Below, piece after piece: positions 53,671 through 61,807 of a stretch of DNA of 64,000 bases (the first letter of the stretch is position 1; the number at the start of each line of letters is the position of its first letter). The stretch is from Vallitaleaceae bacterium 9-2. GTDB taxonomy: Bacteria > Bacillota > Clostridia > Lachnospirales > Vallitaleaceae. The notes beneath the pieces are model-generated. The model was not told where the DNA came from, searched no databases, and saw only the letters and a program-made list of their open reading frames with translations. Where the stretch lies: positions 3,162,001-3,226,000 of the forward strand of contig CP121691.1 in the NCBI GenBank assembly GCA_038396585.1. The letters run 5' to 3'. The translations under genes and the position numbers were made by a program.

Positions 53671-55512
53671 TTACTTGTCACCAGTCCATATCGGGCTTGT
53701 CCATCCAATATGTCGATTGTCCATAACAATTCGTCCATAATAGTAGGCATCTGCTTTTGGATCAATGTCTAACACCAGCTCAAACCATTCATCGGCATTG
53801 GGCACGCTATGCAAGAGTTGACCATCTCTGATAATCTCTATCTTGCTTACGACATGGGGGGCGATGCCTTTAAAGATAAGCCGCTCTTGTTCAAGTGATA
53901 TCTCACCAAACCACCTAGGATGGGTCGTCGCAAGGGTTCTTTGATGGGTTAATCCATCAAAGATATCTTCTCGCGTCTTATCCGCAGCAAATACCCCTGT
54001 CAATCCACCATAGCCGGGCTTACCGTCATGACCATCGCTTCCTGCCGTAACACCCCACCGTTTACCCATATTCAAAAACTCACAAAACGTATTGTGCTTT
54101 ACATTATTTCTCGCTTTTAGAACCATCGGATGCTCTTGATTTTCAAAGCGTCCCCATTGACTGGAAAAAATCTCACATAAGACTTCCTTTGGGTTTGACT
54201 CCTTCCAATTGTCCAGGTTAAATCCTTCATACTTTTTCTCTTGTTGGTCCTTACTTGGCCGACCTTCACAATATCTATGAAAGTGCGGAATCGTCAACAT
54301 CTTTTTATCCTTATATTTTTTCCAAAGGTCCGTCACTTCTTCAATGTCCGCTCCAGGATATCCATAGGTTGACAAACTCTCTCCAAACACAGCAATCGTA
54401 TCGCCCCGCTTCGAGTGCAATTCAATCCCTGGGAAGGTAACTAAAGCCTGGGTATTATACATATCCGCTTTTTGTCCGATTTGTTCCCATGTGCTTTGAT
54501 CAATGTTGACACTTCTGTCTTCATTAAATCGAAAGGTCTGCTCTGATAGACATATAAAATCTAGATGACTGACTTTTTGACTATATAGATAACTATTGTC
54601 CGGTGTGGAATTCCAATCATTATCCCGAATATTTGCCGACAGATTCGAGTGAGTATGAAGATCCCCCCAGTATAATTGTCTAGCGGCCATCCGGGAGACG
54701 ATAACGGCTTTTTCTACAAATAAATCCGTACTGATAGCTTCAATTAAAAATCGTCCTTCTTGTCGCAAACTCCCTGTGAACTTGCGGTTATCACATTGTA
54801 GACGCTGGACCTCTTGCCCATGTTCATCTATAATACGAAGTTCAATCGACTCCATATCATAATCAAAAATCGGGTTGTTAAATTGATCTGCACAAACCAG
54901 TTCGACCTCAAACCGAGTATCCGGTTGAACAGACGTAGGCGCAAATACCTTTAATACTGCTGGTTGATCCGGTAAGAGCTCAACAGCATCTATCACTTCC
55001 AGTTTTACATAGTCTCCTGTACCTTGCGTATCGATGGCCACTTGATAGGTCAAATAGTTCCCTTCTACCTTGTTGGCAAACTGGGATATTCTTGACGTCA
55101 TACACTCTCTACCCACCCACGGTCGGTCGGTTCCGCCAAAATACACTGAGATTGTCTCTCCCGTCGCAAGCCCCTCTTGACATGTAATGATGGCTACACG
55201 CTTACTATCCGGCCACCGCTTTATATGCGAAAATGCAGATTCAACACTTTCTACTCTTACATCCACTTTAATATCGTCTCTTGAGCCCAACGCATAGATA
55301 TAGTTTGGCTTCCAATAATCATACGCTTGAAGATATTCTTCACTGCGTTGATGTTGATATGCCGGAACCTCTATAGAAAGGCTGGCGCCCTTTTTCATCT
55401 GAATATCCGAAGTAAATTCAAGACTCCATTCAAAATCCGAGCCGACAACAATTTTCTTATCCATCCTTACGACAAAGGTGCCAAAAGGAGTTTTTGTTTT
55501 TTGTATGTCCAT
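53671..55512 (-). CDS. PHP-domain (DUF3604-like) metal-dependent hydrolase with N-terminal beta domains
   Basis: 613 residues, no signal peptide. The first ~275 residues are predicted beta-sandwich domains. From about 282 a PHP metal-hydrolase begins with the metal motif GDLHTHSNLS, followed by TFPGIELHS, TIPHFHRYCEGRP and GVTAGSDGHDGKPGYGG, which supply the His and Asp ligands. DUF3604-like proteins of this layout occur near sulfatase genes in sugar loci, but their reaction is not established. As the last gene of the PTS-sulfatase operon (3 bases after the IIA gene) it may act on a phosphorylated or sulfated sugar. This is inference. Confidence 0.7.
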   Translation of the reverse strand: MDIQKTKTPFGTFVVRMDKKIVVGSDFEWSLEFTSDIQMKKGASLSIEVPAYQHQRSEEYLQAYDYWKPNYIYALGSRDDIKVDVRVESVESAFSHIKRWPDSKRVAIITCQEGLATGETISVYFGGTDRPWVGRECMTSRISQFANKVEGNYLTYQVAIDTQGTGDYVKLEVIDAVELLPDQPAVLKVFAPTSVQPDTRFEVELVCADQFNNPIFDYDMESIELRIIDEHGQEVQRLQCDNRKFTGSLRQEGRFLIEAISTDLFVEKAVIVSRMAARQLYWGDLHTHSNLSANIRDNDWNSTPDNSYLYSQKVSHLDFICLSEQTFRFNEDRSVNIDQSTWEQIGQKADMYNTQALVTFPGIELHSKRGDTIAVFGESLSTYGYPGADIEEVTDLWKKYKDKKMLTIPHFHRYCEGRPSKDQQEKKYEGFNLDNWKESNPKEVLCEIFSSQWGRFENQEHPMVLKARNNVKHNTFCEFLNMGKRWGVTAGSDGHDGKPGYGGLTGVFAADKTREDIFDGLTHQRTLATTHPRWFGEISLEQERLIFKGIAPHVVSKIEIIRDGQLLHSVPNADEWFELVLDIDPKADAYYYGRIVMDNRHIGWTSPIWTGDK

Positions 55513-55515
55513 AGA

Positions 55516-55935
55516 TTAATCCTCTTCCATCTCGTCATCTGTTATGATGAGTTTTGCCAAACCGTGGCGCCCCGATGCAACAAGATCATCGGTGTACCCG
55601 TCAAAATCATCGACGCCGTCTTTTGTCAAGGCACATTCTAATAACATAGGCAAGTTAACACCACCGATGAGGCAAATCCTTTCATCATAGTAACTAAGTT
55701 CAAGCGCTGTCTTAAAGGGGGATCCCCCTTGTAAATCAGCAAAAATAATTATCCTGTCGCATCCGCTAAGCTCTTCAACTCTTTGCTTCATCAAAGCTTT
55801 AAGTTCATCTACCTGCATCTGCTGCTTAAAATCTATCGTATGACAATTGTCTTGATCGCCTGCTATAAGTTTTATTGATTCATAGATTCCTGTTGCAAAT
55901 TTTCCGTGTCCCGTTATGATTATTCCTATCTCCAT
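55516..55935 (-). CDS. PTS system mannose-family EIIA component
   Basis: A 139-residue protein with the EIIA-Man fold. MEIGIIITGHGKFATGI carries the phospho-acceptor His10, and ADLQGGSPFKTA is the second conserved loop. It passes phosphate from HPr to the IIB component. It is encoded as a separate protein, as in the N-acetylgalactosamine and glycosaminoglycan PTS systems of streptococci. It is 10 bases downstream of the IIB gene. Confidence 0.9.
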   Translation of the reverse strand: MEIGIIITGHGKFATGIYESIKLIAGDQDNCHTIDFKQQMQVDELKALMKQRVEELSGCDRIIIFADLQGGSPFKTALELSYYDERICLIGGVNLPMLLECALTKDGVDDFDGYTDDLVASGRHGLAKLIITDDEMEED

Positions 55936-55945
55936 AATATTCTCC

Positions 55946-56419
55946 TTATAATAGTTCCCCGATGTTCACTTTTTTATCCTTAGGAACCATTTGCAAGTGA
56001 ACTAACGTCCCTGCATGAATTAAATTCTTAAACGCCCTCTCGTCTTCTACAGTAATACTCACTGTGCGGTAGAGGACTTTGGAACCTTCTTTTGCTGCCA
56101 TATTACCTACAATGACTTCTTGAATATCTACGCCTTGGCGAACCAACGCTTCAATAACTTCCGGCTTCTTAACCACTATAAACACATTTTGTCCATCATA
56201 TTTATCTGTTTTTAAATTTTCCGCTGCTTTTTCAATCGTCAACAATGACAACTTCATACCTACAGGTACAGCACTTTTTAATGCCATCTTTTGAAGCGGA
56301 TCTTTGACGACGTCATCATCAATAATCATAATACGTGTTGCCCCAACCGCCTTACACCATGCTGTTGCCACTTGTCCATGTATCAACCGTTCATCAATTC
56401 TTACTGCACATATTGCCAT
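55946..56419 (-). CDS. PTS system mannose/GalNAc-family EIIB component
   Basis: 157 residues. The phospho-acceptor His14 lies in RIDERLIHGQVATAW, the hallmark of mannose-family IIB. The rest (IIDDDVVKDPLQKMAL) matches the family. It transfers phosphate to the sugar as it passes through IIC/IID. GGGAGG lies 8 bases before the ATG. It is 4 bases after the first sulfatase gene and followed by the IIA gene. Confidence 0.9.
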   Translation of the reverse strand: MAICAVRIDERLIHGQVATAWCKAVGATRIMIIDDDVVKDPLQKMALKSAVPVGMKLSLLTIEKAAENLKTDKYDGQNVFIVVKKPEVIEALVRQGVDIQEVIVGNMAAKEGSKVLYRTVSITVEDERAFKNLIHAGTLVHLQMVPKDKKVNIGELL

Positions 56420-56423
56420 CTGG

Positions 56424-57782
56424 CTACCTCCCTATACTTACAAATTCATCGTCACTTGCATTTCTTGCTTCAATACATTCTTTTTTATTGACTTTCCATT
56501 GAGGGTCTATTGCAATGAGCCCTTCTAACATATAATCGTTTGTTTGTTCCATATGATTGTGCAACGCTTTTTTCATTGCTATGGCTATCTTTTTGTAGGT
56601 TTCATCCTCAATCACATTTCTTTTTTCCAGCGGATCAAACCTGAGGTCATATAACGCTTCTCTGTATTTTTTCTTATCTTTGATTCCTGCAGATAAGTAT
56701 TCATCCTTTGTCAACGACGCATCGATATTAGAAAGATTCATCCCCAAGTAGTCATCATAATAGACGACATAACGATATTGCTTGGAGCGAACTGCTCTAC
56801 AAGGTTCATAGGACGTATGAAAGTTAATCTCTTCAAAAACATACTCTCTATAGTTGTCTTGATCCCCTCGAAGCACTTCAATCATCGACTCGCCTTGAAG
56901 ATTTGTCGGTTTTTTCATTTGAAGGATGTCACACAACGTGGGAAAAATATCCACATGGCTAGTAAGCGCATCCGTCGCTTGTCCGTTATGTCGTCCCTTC
57001 GGATCTCGAATCATGAGTAGCACACCTGTGCCTTGGTCATTGAGATTACATTTTGCATACGGATTGGCTAATCCGTGGTCAGTCGTAAAAATAATAATCG
57101 TCTCTTCATAGATGCCTTTTTGCTTCAGCGCTTGAATAACTTTTCCAAAGTTTTCATCCGCCCACTGGAGCGAGGTTAAATATCTCGCATAATCTAATCG
57201 TGTATTTTCATTATCCATTATGTTGTCCGGTACTTTTACATAATTTGGATCAATCCCTTTTGCTATGGTACTTGGGTATTTTCGATGGGTGGCATACATA
57301 CCATAAGAAAGAAAAAACGGCTGTTTCCCATCATGTTGATGAATCCAACTCGCCGCTGATAATGCGTTTTTTTCATCCCATAAGACAAAGTCTTCTTCTT
57401 TATAACCTGCGATACTTGTCGTTAAGTTTTCATCATACCCTATCATCTTAGCGCCTTTTTCATGGTCTAGATACCATGACGCTTCATGCTGAATCCCACT
57501 AAGCACCGTATAGAATCCTTGCGCCTTTAAATAGGTGACTAGATGCTTAGACATATCCATCTCAAAGCCTCGTTGCGACAACCCAAGCATGCCGACTTGA
57601 TGGGGATACATTCCCGATAAGAGGGCTGCTCGACTGGGAGAGCATGTAGGCGAAGCACAAAACGCCTTGTTAAACTTTAGTGCCTCTTTTGCAAAGCACA
57701 TCATATTCGGGGTCGGAGTATTATATCCATAAGGACTAATCACTTTACCCGTATCATGTGTATGTATGTACAAAATATTCAT
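56424..57782 (-). CDS. Cytoplasmic sulfatase (Cys-type, N-sulfoglucosamine-sulfohydrolase-like)
   Basis: 452 residues. The sulfatase signature CSPSRAALLSG holds Cys47, which must be oxidised to formylglycine. A metal-binding FTTDHGLANPYAKCNL region and HVDIFPTLCDIL follow. The C-terminal LYDLRFDPLEKRN is common in heparan-N-sulfatase-like members. No signal peptide is present, so it works in the cytoplasm on imported sugars. The ATG shares one base with the stop of the preceding sulfatase gene (TAATG), which implies coupled translation. The position of the sulfate it removes is unknown. No maturase gene is in the window. Confidence 0.85.
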   Translation of the reverse strand: MNILYIHTHDTGKVISPYGYNTPTPNMMCFAKEALKFNKAFCASPTCSPSRAALLSGMYPHQVGMLGLSQRGFEMDMSKHLVTYLKAQGFYTVLSGIQHEASWYLDHEKGAKMIGYDENLTTSIAGYKEEDFVLWDEKNALSAASWIHQHDGKQPFFLSYGMYATHRKYPSTIAKGIDPNYVKVPDNIMDNENTRLDYARYLTSLQWADENFGKVIQALKQKGIYEETIIIFTTDHGLANPYAKCNLNDQGTGVLLMIRDPKGRHNGQATDALTSHVDIFPTLCDILQMKKPTNLQGESMIEVLRGDQDNYREYVFEEINFHTSYEPCRAVRSKQYRYVVYYDDYLGMNLSNIDASLTKDEYLSAGIKDKKKYREALYDLRFDPLEKRNVIEDETYKKIAIAMKKALHNHMEQTNDYMLEGLIAIDPQWKVNKKECIEARNASDDEFVSIGR

Positions 57783-59149
57783 TACTTGCCTCCGTCTCTA
57801 ACCTTATCTGCAATTTTATTCGAAAAGGAAACCATTGATTCTGACTTGGGTTGTTTTATAGTTCCCCACTGTTTTAGGACATCAATCTCTCGCTTATGTT
57901 TTTCATATTGTCTTAACAGCTTTTTATCATCAAGTAAAAAAGGTTCCATTGCTTTATACTGTTCTTTATACTCCGGTGCGTCACAGGATATATCTTGATC
58001 CGTTTTGCTATCAAACATCCGTAGTGCACGACCTATCTTTAATAGTTTTATCTGGTCATGAACAATACACTGTCCATATCTTAATGGCTTTTCATACATC
58101 TGCTCAATAATCACCGGCTTTGTTTTTGGATGGGTCATGATGTCTTGTCCGTCAATATTTGGCAGATGGGCATCTGCAAGGTTTAAGAGCGTTGCTGAGA
58201 GGTCAACTAAAGATACTGCATCTTCACGCACACTCCCTTCCTGGCTGTTCATAGGTTTTATCAAAAGCGGGATGTGTATAGACGCTTCATAAAATGTCTT
58301 CTTACCAAATAAACCTCTTCTTCCAAGTTGGTCACCATGATCCGATGTGTAGACAAAGGTTCCGTCCTTTTTATCCAACCGTTTTTCAAAAGCTTTATAT
58401 ATCTGCCATACTTTTTCTTCCAGTTCTTGACACATAGAATAATAGCCCGCCTTAACTTTTCTACGCTTATCTTGATTCGTTGCCTGTACTAAATAGGCAT
58501 ACTGGTCTAAGGCTTCTTCTGATGCATAGTGTTCATCATTATACGCTTCCATATAGTTTTTATAGGATGCTTCATAACCGATATATGGAAAATGCGGTCC
58601 ATAAAATCCAACCACCATAAAGATGGGCTGGTCACGCTCTATTAAAAGCTGATTCAACGCTTCTTGATATACTTGTTCATCATAATCGTGTACCGGTGAG
58701 TATCCATATCCCAGGATGTCTTGGCATCCCTGCATCTTCAGGGTATTTGCGTAATCATAAAGTTCTCTGCGCTTCACGCCCCAATACTGGGATGTTATAT
58801 CTCCAACAAGACGTTCATCAAACCCGTGCCACTGATCAATACCTTTAAAGTGCATCCGTCCGACAAGAATCGTTTTGTACCCTCTTGCTCCTAATGCATG
58901 AGCAAGAGTGGGTACATCACTTGATAAAAGGCTGTCATTATCAAATATCTTCGTATGTCTTGGCAGCTTTCCGGTCAAAAACGACATGCGCGAAGGTACA
59001 CACAAAGGGGCATTGGTGTATGCGTTGACATAATTTATTCCTGTTTCGCTAATCGTTTTTAGGCGTGTTGTGTTAAGCGAACTTCTTTCATTAAGAGAAC
59101 ACGCTTCAAAAGAGTGCTGATCCGACATAACTAATACAATATCTTTCAA
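57782..59149 (-). CDS. Second cytoplasmic sulfatase (Cys-type), TTG start
   Basis: 455 residues. The gene begins with TTG (AAAGGATG about 10 bases upstream), giving MKDIVLVMSDQHSFEA, with the metal Asp10. CVPSRMSFLTG carries formylglycine precursor Cys50. VYTSDHGDQLGRRGLFGKKTFYE is the second metal and sulfate-binding stretch. It is arylsulfatase-like with no signal peptide. It differs clearly from the neighbouring sulfatase, so the pair probably removes sulfates at two positions. It lies 15 bases after the IID gene. Confidence 0.85.
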   Translation of the reverse strand: MKDIVLVMSDQHSFEACSLNERSSLNTTRLKTISETGINYVNAYTNAPLCVPSRMSFLTGKLPRHTKIFDNDSLLSSDVPTLAHALGARGYKTILVGRMHFKGIDQWHGFDERLVGDITSQYWGVKRRELYDYANTLKMQGCQDILGYGYSPVHDYDEQVYQEALNQLLIERDQPIFMVVGFYGPHFPYIGYEASYKNYMEAYNDEHYASEEALDQYAYLVQATNQDKRRKVKAGYYSMCQELEEKVWQIYKAFEKRLDKKDGTFVYTSDHGDQLGRRGLFGKKTFYEASIHIPLLIKPMNSQEGSVREDAVSLVDLSATLLNLADAHLPNIDGQDIMTHPKTKPVIIEQMYEKPLRYGQCIVHDQIKLLKIGRALRMFDSKTDQDISCDAPEYKEQYKAMEPFLLDDKKLLRQYEKHKREIDVLKQWGTIKQPKSESMVSFSNKIADKVRDGGK

Positions 59150-59164
59150 AAAACAACATCCTTT

Positions 59165-59980
59165 CTACATAATTCCAAGAGCCACCATTACCGCCGCAAA
59201 TGCCACGATAATCAGCATAACTTTTGTTCCTGACATTTTCTTCTTAGCCACAAGTAACCATGCTGCAACGGTAACAAGTAAAGGAACTAAGTTTGGCATA
59301 ATCTTATCTAACAATGCTTGTACTTCAATAGACATAGATCCGTTAGTATATACATAGGATACCGGCGCTTGAACTGTTGTTGAGGCCACACCACCGATAA
59401 CAATTAATCCGACAATAGTCAGTCCCATTGTGATTTTTTCAGTCAAAGCTTTATTACCCAGCAAGGATTTTGCCGCATTGCCTCCAAGGTCATAACCTTT
59501 CATAAACAGGCTATATCTAAAGGGTAGCATCGTTCCTAACCAAAGAAGTATATAAAATAACGGTCCGACAATAGAGCCATCCACAGCAAGTCCTAGGGCA
59601 ATACTTAAGATAATCGGATTATATGTCCCTATGATGAGTGAATCCCCAATACCTGCAAACGGACCCATCAGTGCGTTTTTGGTACTGATAATTGTTTGCT
59701 CATTCATCTCTTCCCCATTCGCCATGGATTCTTCAAGGGCAACAACAACCCCCGGAATCATACTGCCAAGATGAGGTTCCGTATTAAAAAACTGCATATG
59801 GCGCTCTAACGCCTTGATATAGTCATCACCTTTGTATAATCGCTTTAAAATAGGTGCAATCGTATGGCAAAACGCCAATCCCATCATTCGCTCAAAGTTC
59901 TGTGCACAATGGGAAAAGAATATCCACTTCACCGCAGCTTTTCTGACCTCACCACGAGGTACGCTCACTTTAGTCTTCAT
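59165..59980 (-). CDS. PTS system mannose-family EIID component
   Basis: 271 residues. The N-terminus is cytosolic (FFSHCAQNFERMMGLAFCHTIAPILKRLY), and the conserved loop ALMGPFAGIGDSLI, then ALGLAVDGSIVGPLFYILLW, leads into membrane helices and a C-terminal anchor. It works with IIC as the translocation channel. It overlaps the IIC gene by 11 bases, and its ATG follows GAGGAGG inside that overlap. Confidence 0.9.
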   Translation of the reverse strand: MKTKVSVPRGEVRKAAVKWIFFSHCAQNFERMMGLAFCHTIAPILKRLYKGDDYIKALERHMQFFNTEPHLGSMIPGVVVALEESMANGEEMNEQTIISTKNALMGPFAGIGDSLIIGTYNPIILSIALGLAVDGSIVGPLFYILLWLGTMLPFRYSLFMKGYDLGGNAAKSLLGNKALTEKITMGLTIVGLIVIGGVASTTVQAPVSYVYTNGSMSIEVQALLDKIMPNLVPLLVTVAAWLLVAKKKMSGTKVMLIIVAFAAVMVALGIM

Positions 59981-60776
59981 AACAATCGTCCTCCTCTATT
60001 AGTTCACCTGATGTACTAACAACGCTTTGCTCATGTCCTGTTCGCATGACAAATAAAAATGCGATACCAATAGAAAAGAGGGCAAGAGCTGTAATCGTAA
60101 TCGACGTTGAAATCATGACCACATATCCCATCAAGAAAAATGCAATCATCCATGTCTTGTTAACCGATTGTTTTAGCAAAAGAGCAAAACCGACTGCCGG
60201 AAGCATACGACCGGCTATTTTGAAGAAATGAAGAACAGATTCAGGTAACGCTCCAATAATAGCTTCTGCTGCCGGCGCGCCAAAGTAACAGACTGCAGCA
60301 ACAATCCCAAATCTTAAGATGAACGTAGGCACTGTGCCTAGGATATTCATACGTGCAATTCCTTTTTCATCCCCTTTAGCTGCGTACTTATCTCCCCAAT
60401 GTGGAAACGCCGCATTAATTGACATAAGAAAGTTAAAAACCCCAATTCCAACCATACTTAATGGAACAGCTAGCGCTACCGCATAGTCTGCGCCTCCTCC
60501 TGAGGCCAATGCCAAAGGAATACCAATATAACCTGCAAAAATCACGTCCGCCGGTAATGCACCCCCAGGTGTAATCATTCCGATATACATCGCTTGGACG
60601 GCAACCCCTGCCAAGATTCCTGATCGAAGATCTCCCAAAATTATCCCGACAATCATCCCTGCAACAAGAGGCTTCCCAATAACTTGCCAGCCACCTGTAA
60701 CCCCAAAAACCCAAGGCGTTCTCTTGGAACCAAGATATGCGAACACCCCAATCAATAAAGCTTGTACTACACTCAT
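59970..60776 (-). CDS. PTS system mannose/sorbose-family EIIC component
   Basis: A 268-residue membrane protein with the IIC-Man features GKPLVAGMIVGIILGDLRSG and a long Gly/Ala-rich stretch (TPGGALPADVIFAGYIGIPLALASGGGADY). It is the first gene of the PTS-sulfatase operon and forms the sugar channel with IID. AGGAGG lies before the ATG. A promoter (60832-60860) and repeated elements next to the divergent GntR gene suggest substrate-dependent control. The substrate is likely an amino-sugar-containing fragment, judged from the neighbouring sulfatase and lyase genes. Confidence 0.9.
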   Translation of the reverse strand: MSVVQALLIGVFAYLGSKRTPWVFGVTGGWQVIGKPLVAGMIVGIILGDLRSGILAGVAVQAMYIGMITPGGALPADVIFAGYIGIPLALASGGGADYAVALAVPLSMVGIGVFNFLMSINAAFPHWGDKYAAKGDEKGIARMNILGTVPTFILRFGIVAAVCYFGAPAAEAIIGALPESVLHFFKIAGRMLPAVGFALLLKQSVNKTWMIAFFLMGYVVMISTSITITALALFSIGIAFLFVMRTGHEQSVVSTSGELIEEDDCYED

Positions 60777-60801
60777 ATGATACCTCCTAATTTTTTTAGC
60801 G

Positions 60802-60821
60802 GTTCAGAGTCACCCCTGAAC
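60802..60821 (-). promoter_or_regulatory. Leader hairpin of the PTS-sulfatase mRNA
   Basis: GTTCAG and CTGAAC form a 6-bp stem around an 8-base loop, just inside the predicted transcript and upstream of the AGGAGG. No T-run follows, so it is not a terminator. Confidence 0.35.
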
Positions 60822-60831
60822 TATATAATCA

Positions 60832-60860
60832 AGTATAGCACTTCACTCCACTAACGTCAA
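60832..60860 (-). promoter_or_regulatory. Sigma-A promoter of the PTS-sulfatase operon
   Basis: On the minus strand TTGACG (60860-60855), a 17-base spacer and TATACT (60837-60832). One copy of the AATACATTTG repeat overlaps the -35 box. Confidence 0.75.
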
Positions 60861-60914
60861 TACATTTGGATTATATTTTAAATACATTTGTTTGCATTTT
60901 CATTAATTGTATTT
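60859..60914. promoter_or_regulatory. Candidate GntR operators between divergent promoters
   Basis: AATACATTTG occurs twice as an exact direct repeat (60859-60868 and 60881-60890). AAATACA (60880-60886) is mirrored by TGTATTT (60908-60914). The elements lie between the -35 boxes of the PTS operon and the GntR gene, where one bound repressor could control both. Confidence 0.5.
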
Positions 60915-60923
60915 ACATTTATG

Positions 60924-60952
60924 TTGCGTTTTTTATGTTAATCCGCTATAAT
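60924..60952 (+). promoter_or_regulatory. Sigma-A promoter of the GntR regulator gene
   Basis: TTGCGT (60924-60929), a 17-base spacer and TATAAT (60947-60952) on the plus strand, about 25 bases before the start codon at 60982. Confidence 0.7.
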
Positions 60953-60981
60953 AGATGGGAAAAGAACAAAGGGGGAGAACC

Positions 60982-61698
60982 ATGGAAAAGAAAATCGCAA
61001 AATACAAAATCATCGAAAACGACTTGCTCAATGACATACATAACAACAAGTATTTGGATGGAGATCTCATTCCTACAGAACTTGAACTTTCCACCAAGTA
61101 TCAGGTAAGCCGCGTAACCGTAAGACGCGCAACAGATAACCTGGTTGCTAAAGGTTTTTTAAAACGCACTGCCGGTTTAGGAACAACCGTCAATCTTAGG
61201 CCTAAGACAAGTTCTGATTTACGGGTCAGAGGATTTAACGATCAAATGAAAGACCTAGGTAAGAAGGTGGTCTCAACGGTACATACCTTTAACATCACCT
61301 CAGCCAGCCCCAAAAAAGCGCAAATTCTTGGAATCTCTGAAAAGGATCTCATATATTACATCGAACGCATTCGAAAAGCCGATGACAAAGTGTATCTTTT
61401 TGAGATTTCATATATTTCTGTTGATAAGTTTCCTGAATTGTCAATACAATATCTACAAAATTCAAAGTATGATTTTTTTAGGGATGTCAAAAATGTAACT
61501 ATCGATCATCAAAAGCATGTCGTTCATCCTATCCTTAGTGATGATAAAATCAGTAGCATTCTAAGCATTAAAAAAGGTACCCCTATCATCATGGTTGAAA
61601 ATTACACCTATTGTGATGATGGCACCATTATTGATTTTTCACATAACTACTACAATCCAGATGAGTATGAACTATGCTATATTAAGTCAAACACTTAA
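60982..61698 (+). CDS. GntR-family (HutC/UTRA type) regulator of the PTS-sulfatase operon
   Basis: The start at 60982 follows GGGGGAG by 4-5 bases, giving 238 residues; an ATG at 60955 is too close to the -10 box to be used. Residues about 5-70 are the GntR winged helix (LIPTELELSTKYQVSRVTVRRATDNLVAKGFL). Residues about 85-235 are a UTRA ligand domain (VYLFEISYISVDKFPEL, IIDFSHNYYNPDEYEL). UTRA regulators are usually repressors released by a sugar phosphate. It is the only intact plus-strand gene and diverges from the PTS operon. It ends at a strong terminator. Confidence 0.9.
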   Translation: MEKKIAKYKIIENDLLNDIHNNKYLDGDLIPTELELSTKYQVSRVTVRRATDNLVAKGFLKRTAGLGTTVNLRPKTSSDLRVRGFNDQMKDLGKKVVSTVHTFNITSASPKKAQILGISEKDLIYYIERIRKADDKVYLFEISYISVDKFPELSIQYLQNSKYDFFRDVKNVTIDHQKHVVHPILSDDKISSILSIKKGTPIIMVENYTYCDDGTIIDFSHNYYNPDEYELCYIKSNT

Positions 61699-61734
61699 TC
61701 TTAAGTTGTATTGAACCAAGCCTTTTAAACACAT

Positions 61735-61784
61735 AAAACGGATACATCAGTAAAGTCATCTTTGCTGATGTATCCGTTTTTATT
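61735..61784 (+). terminator. Strong bidirectional terminator between convergent genes
   Basis: A 16-bp perfect stem (AAAACGGATACATCAG / CTGATGTATCCGTTTT, 14-base loop) is followed by T on the plus strand and has a T-run on the minus strand as well. It serves both the GntR gene and the convergent diguanylate cyclase gene. Confidence 0.9.
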
Positions 61785-61807
61785 TTCTTTGGAAGTGTGT
61801 ATATGTG

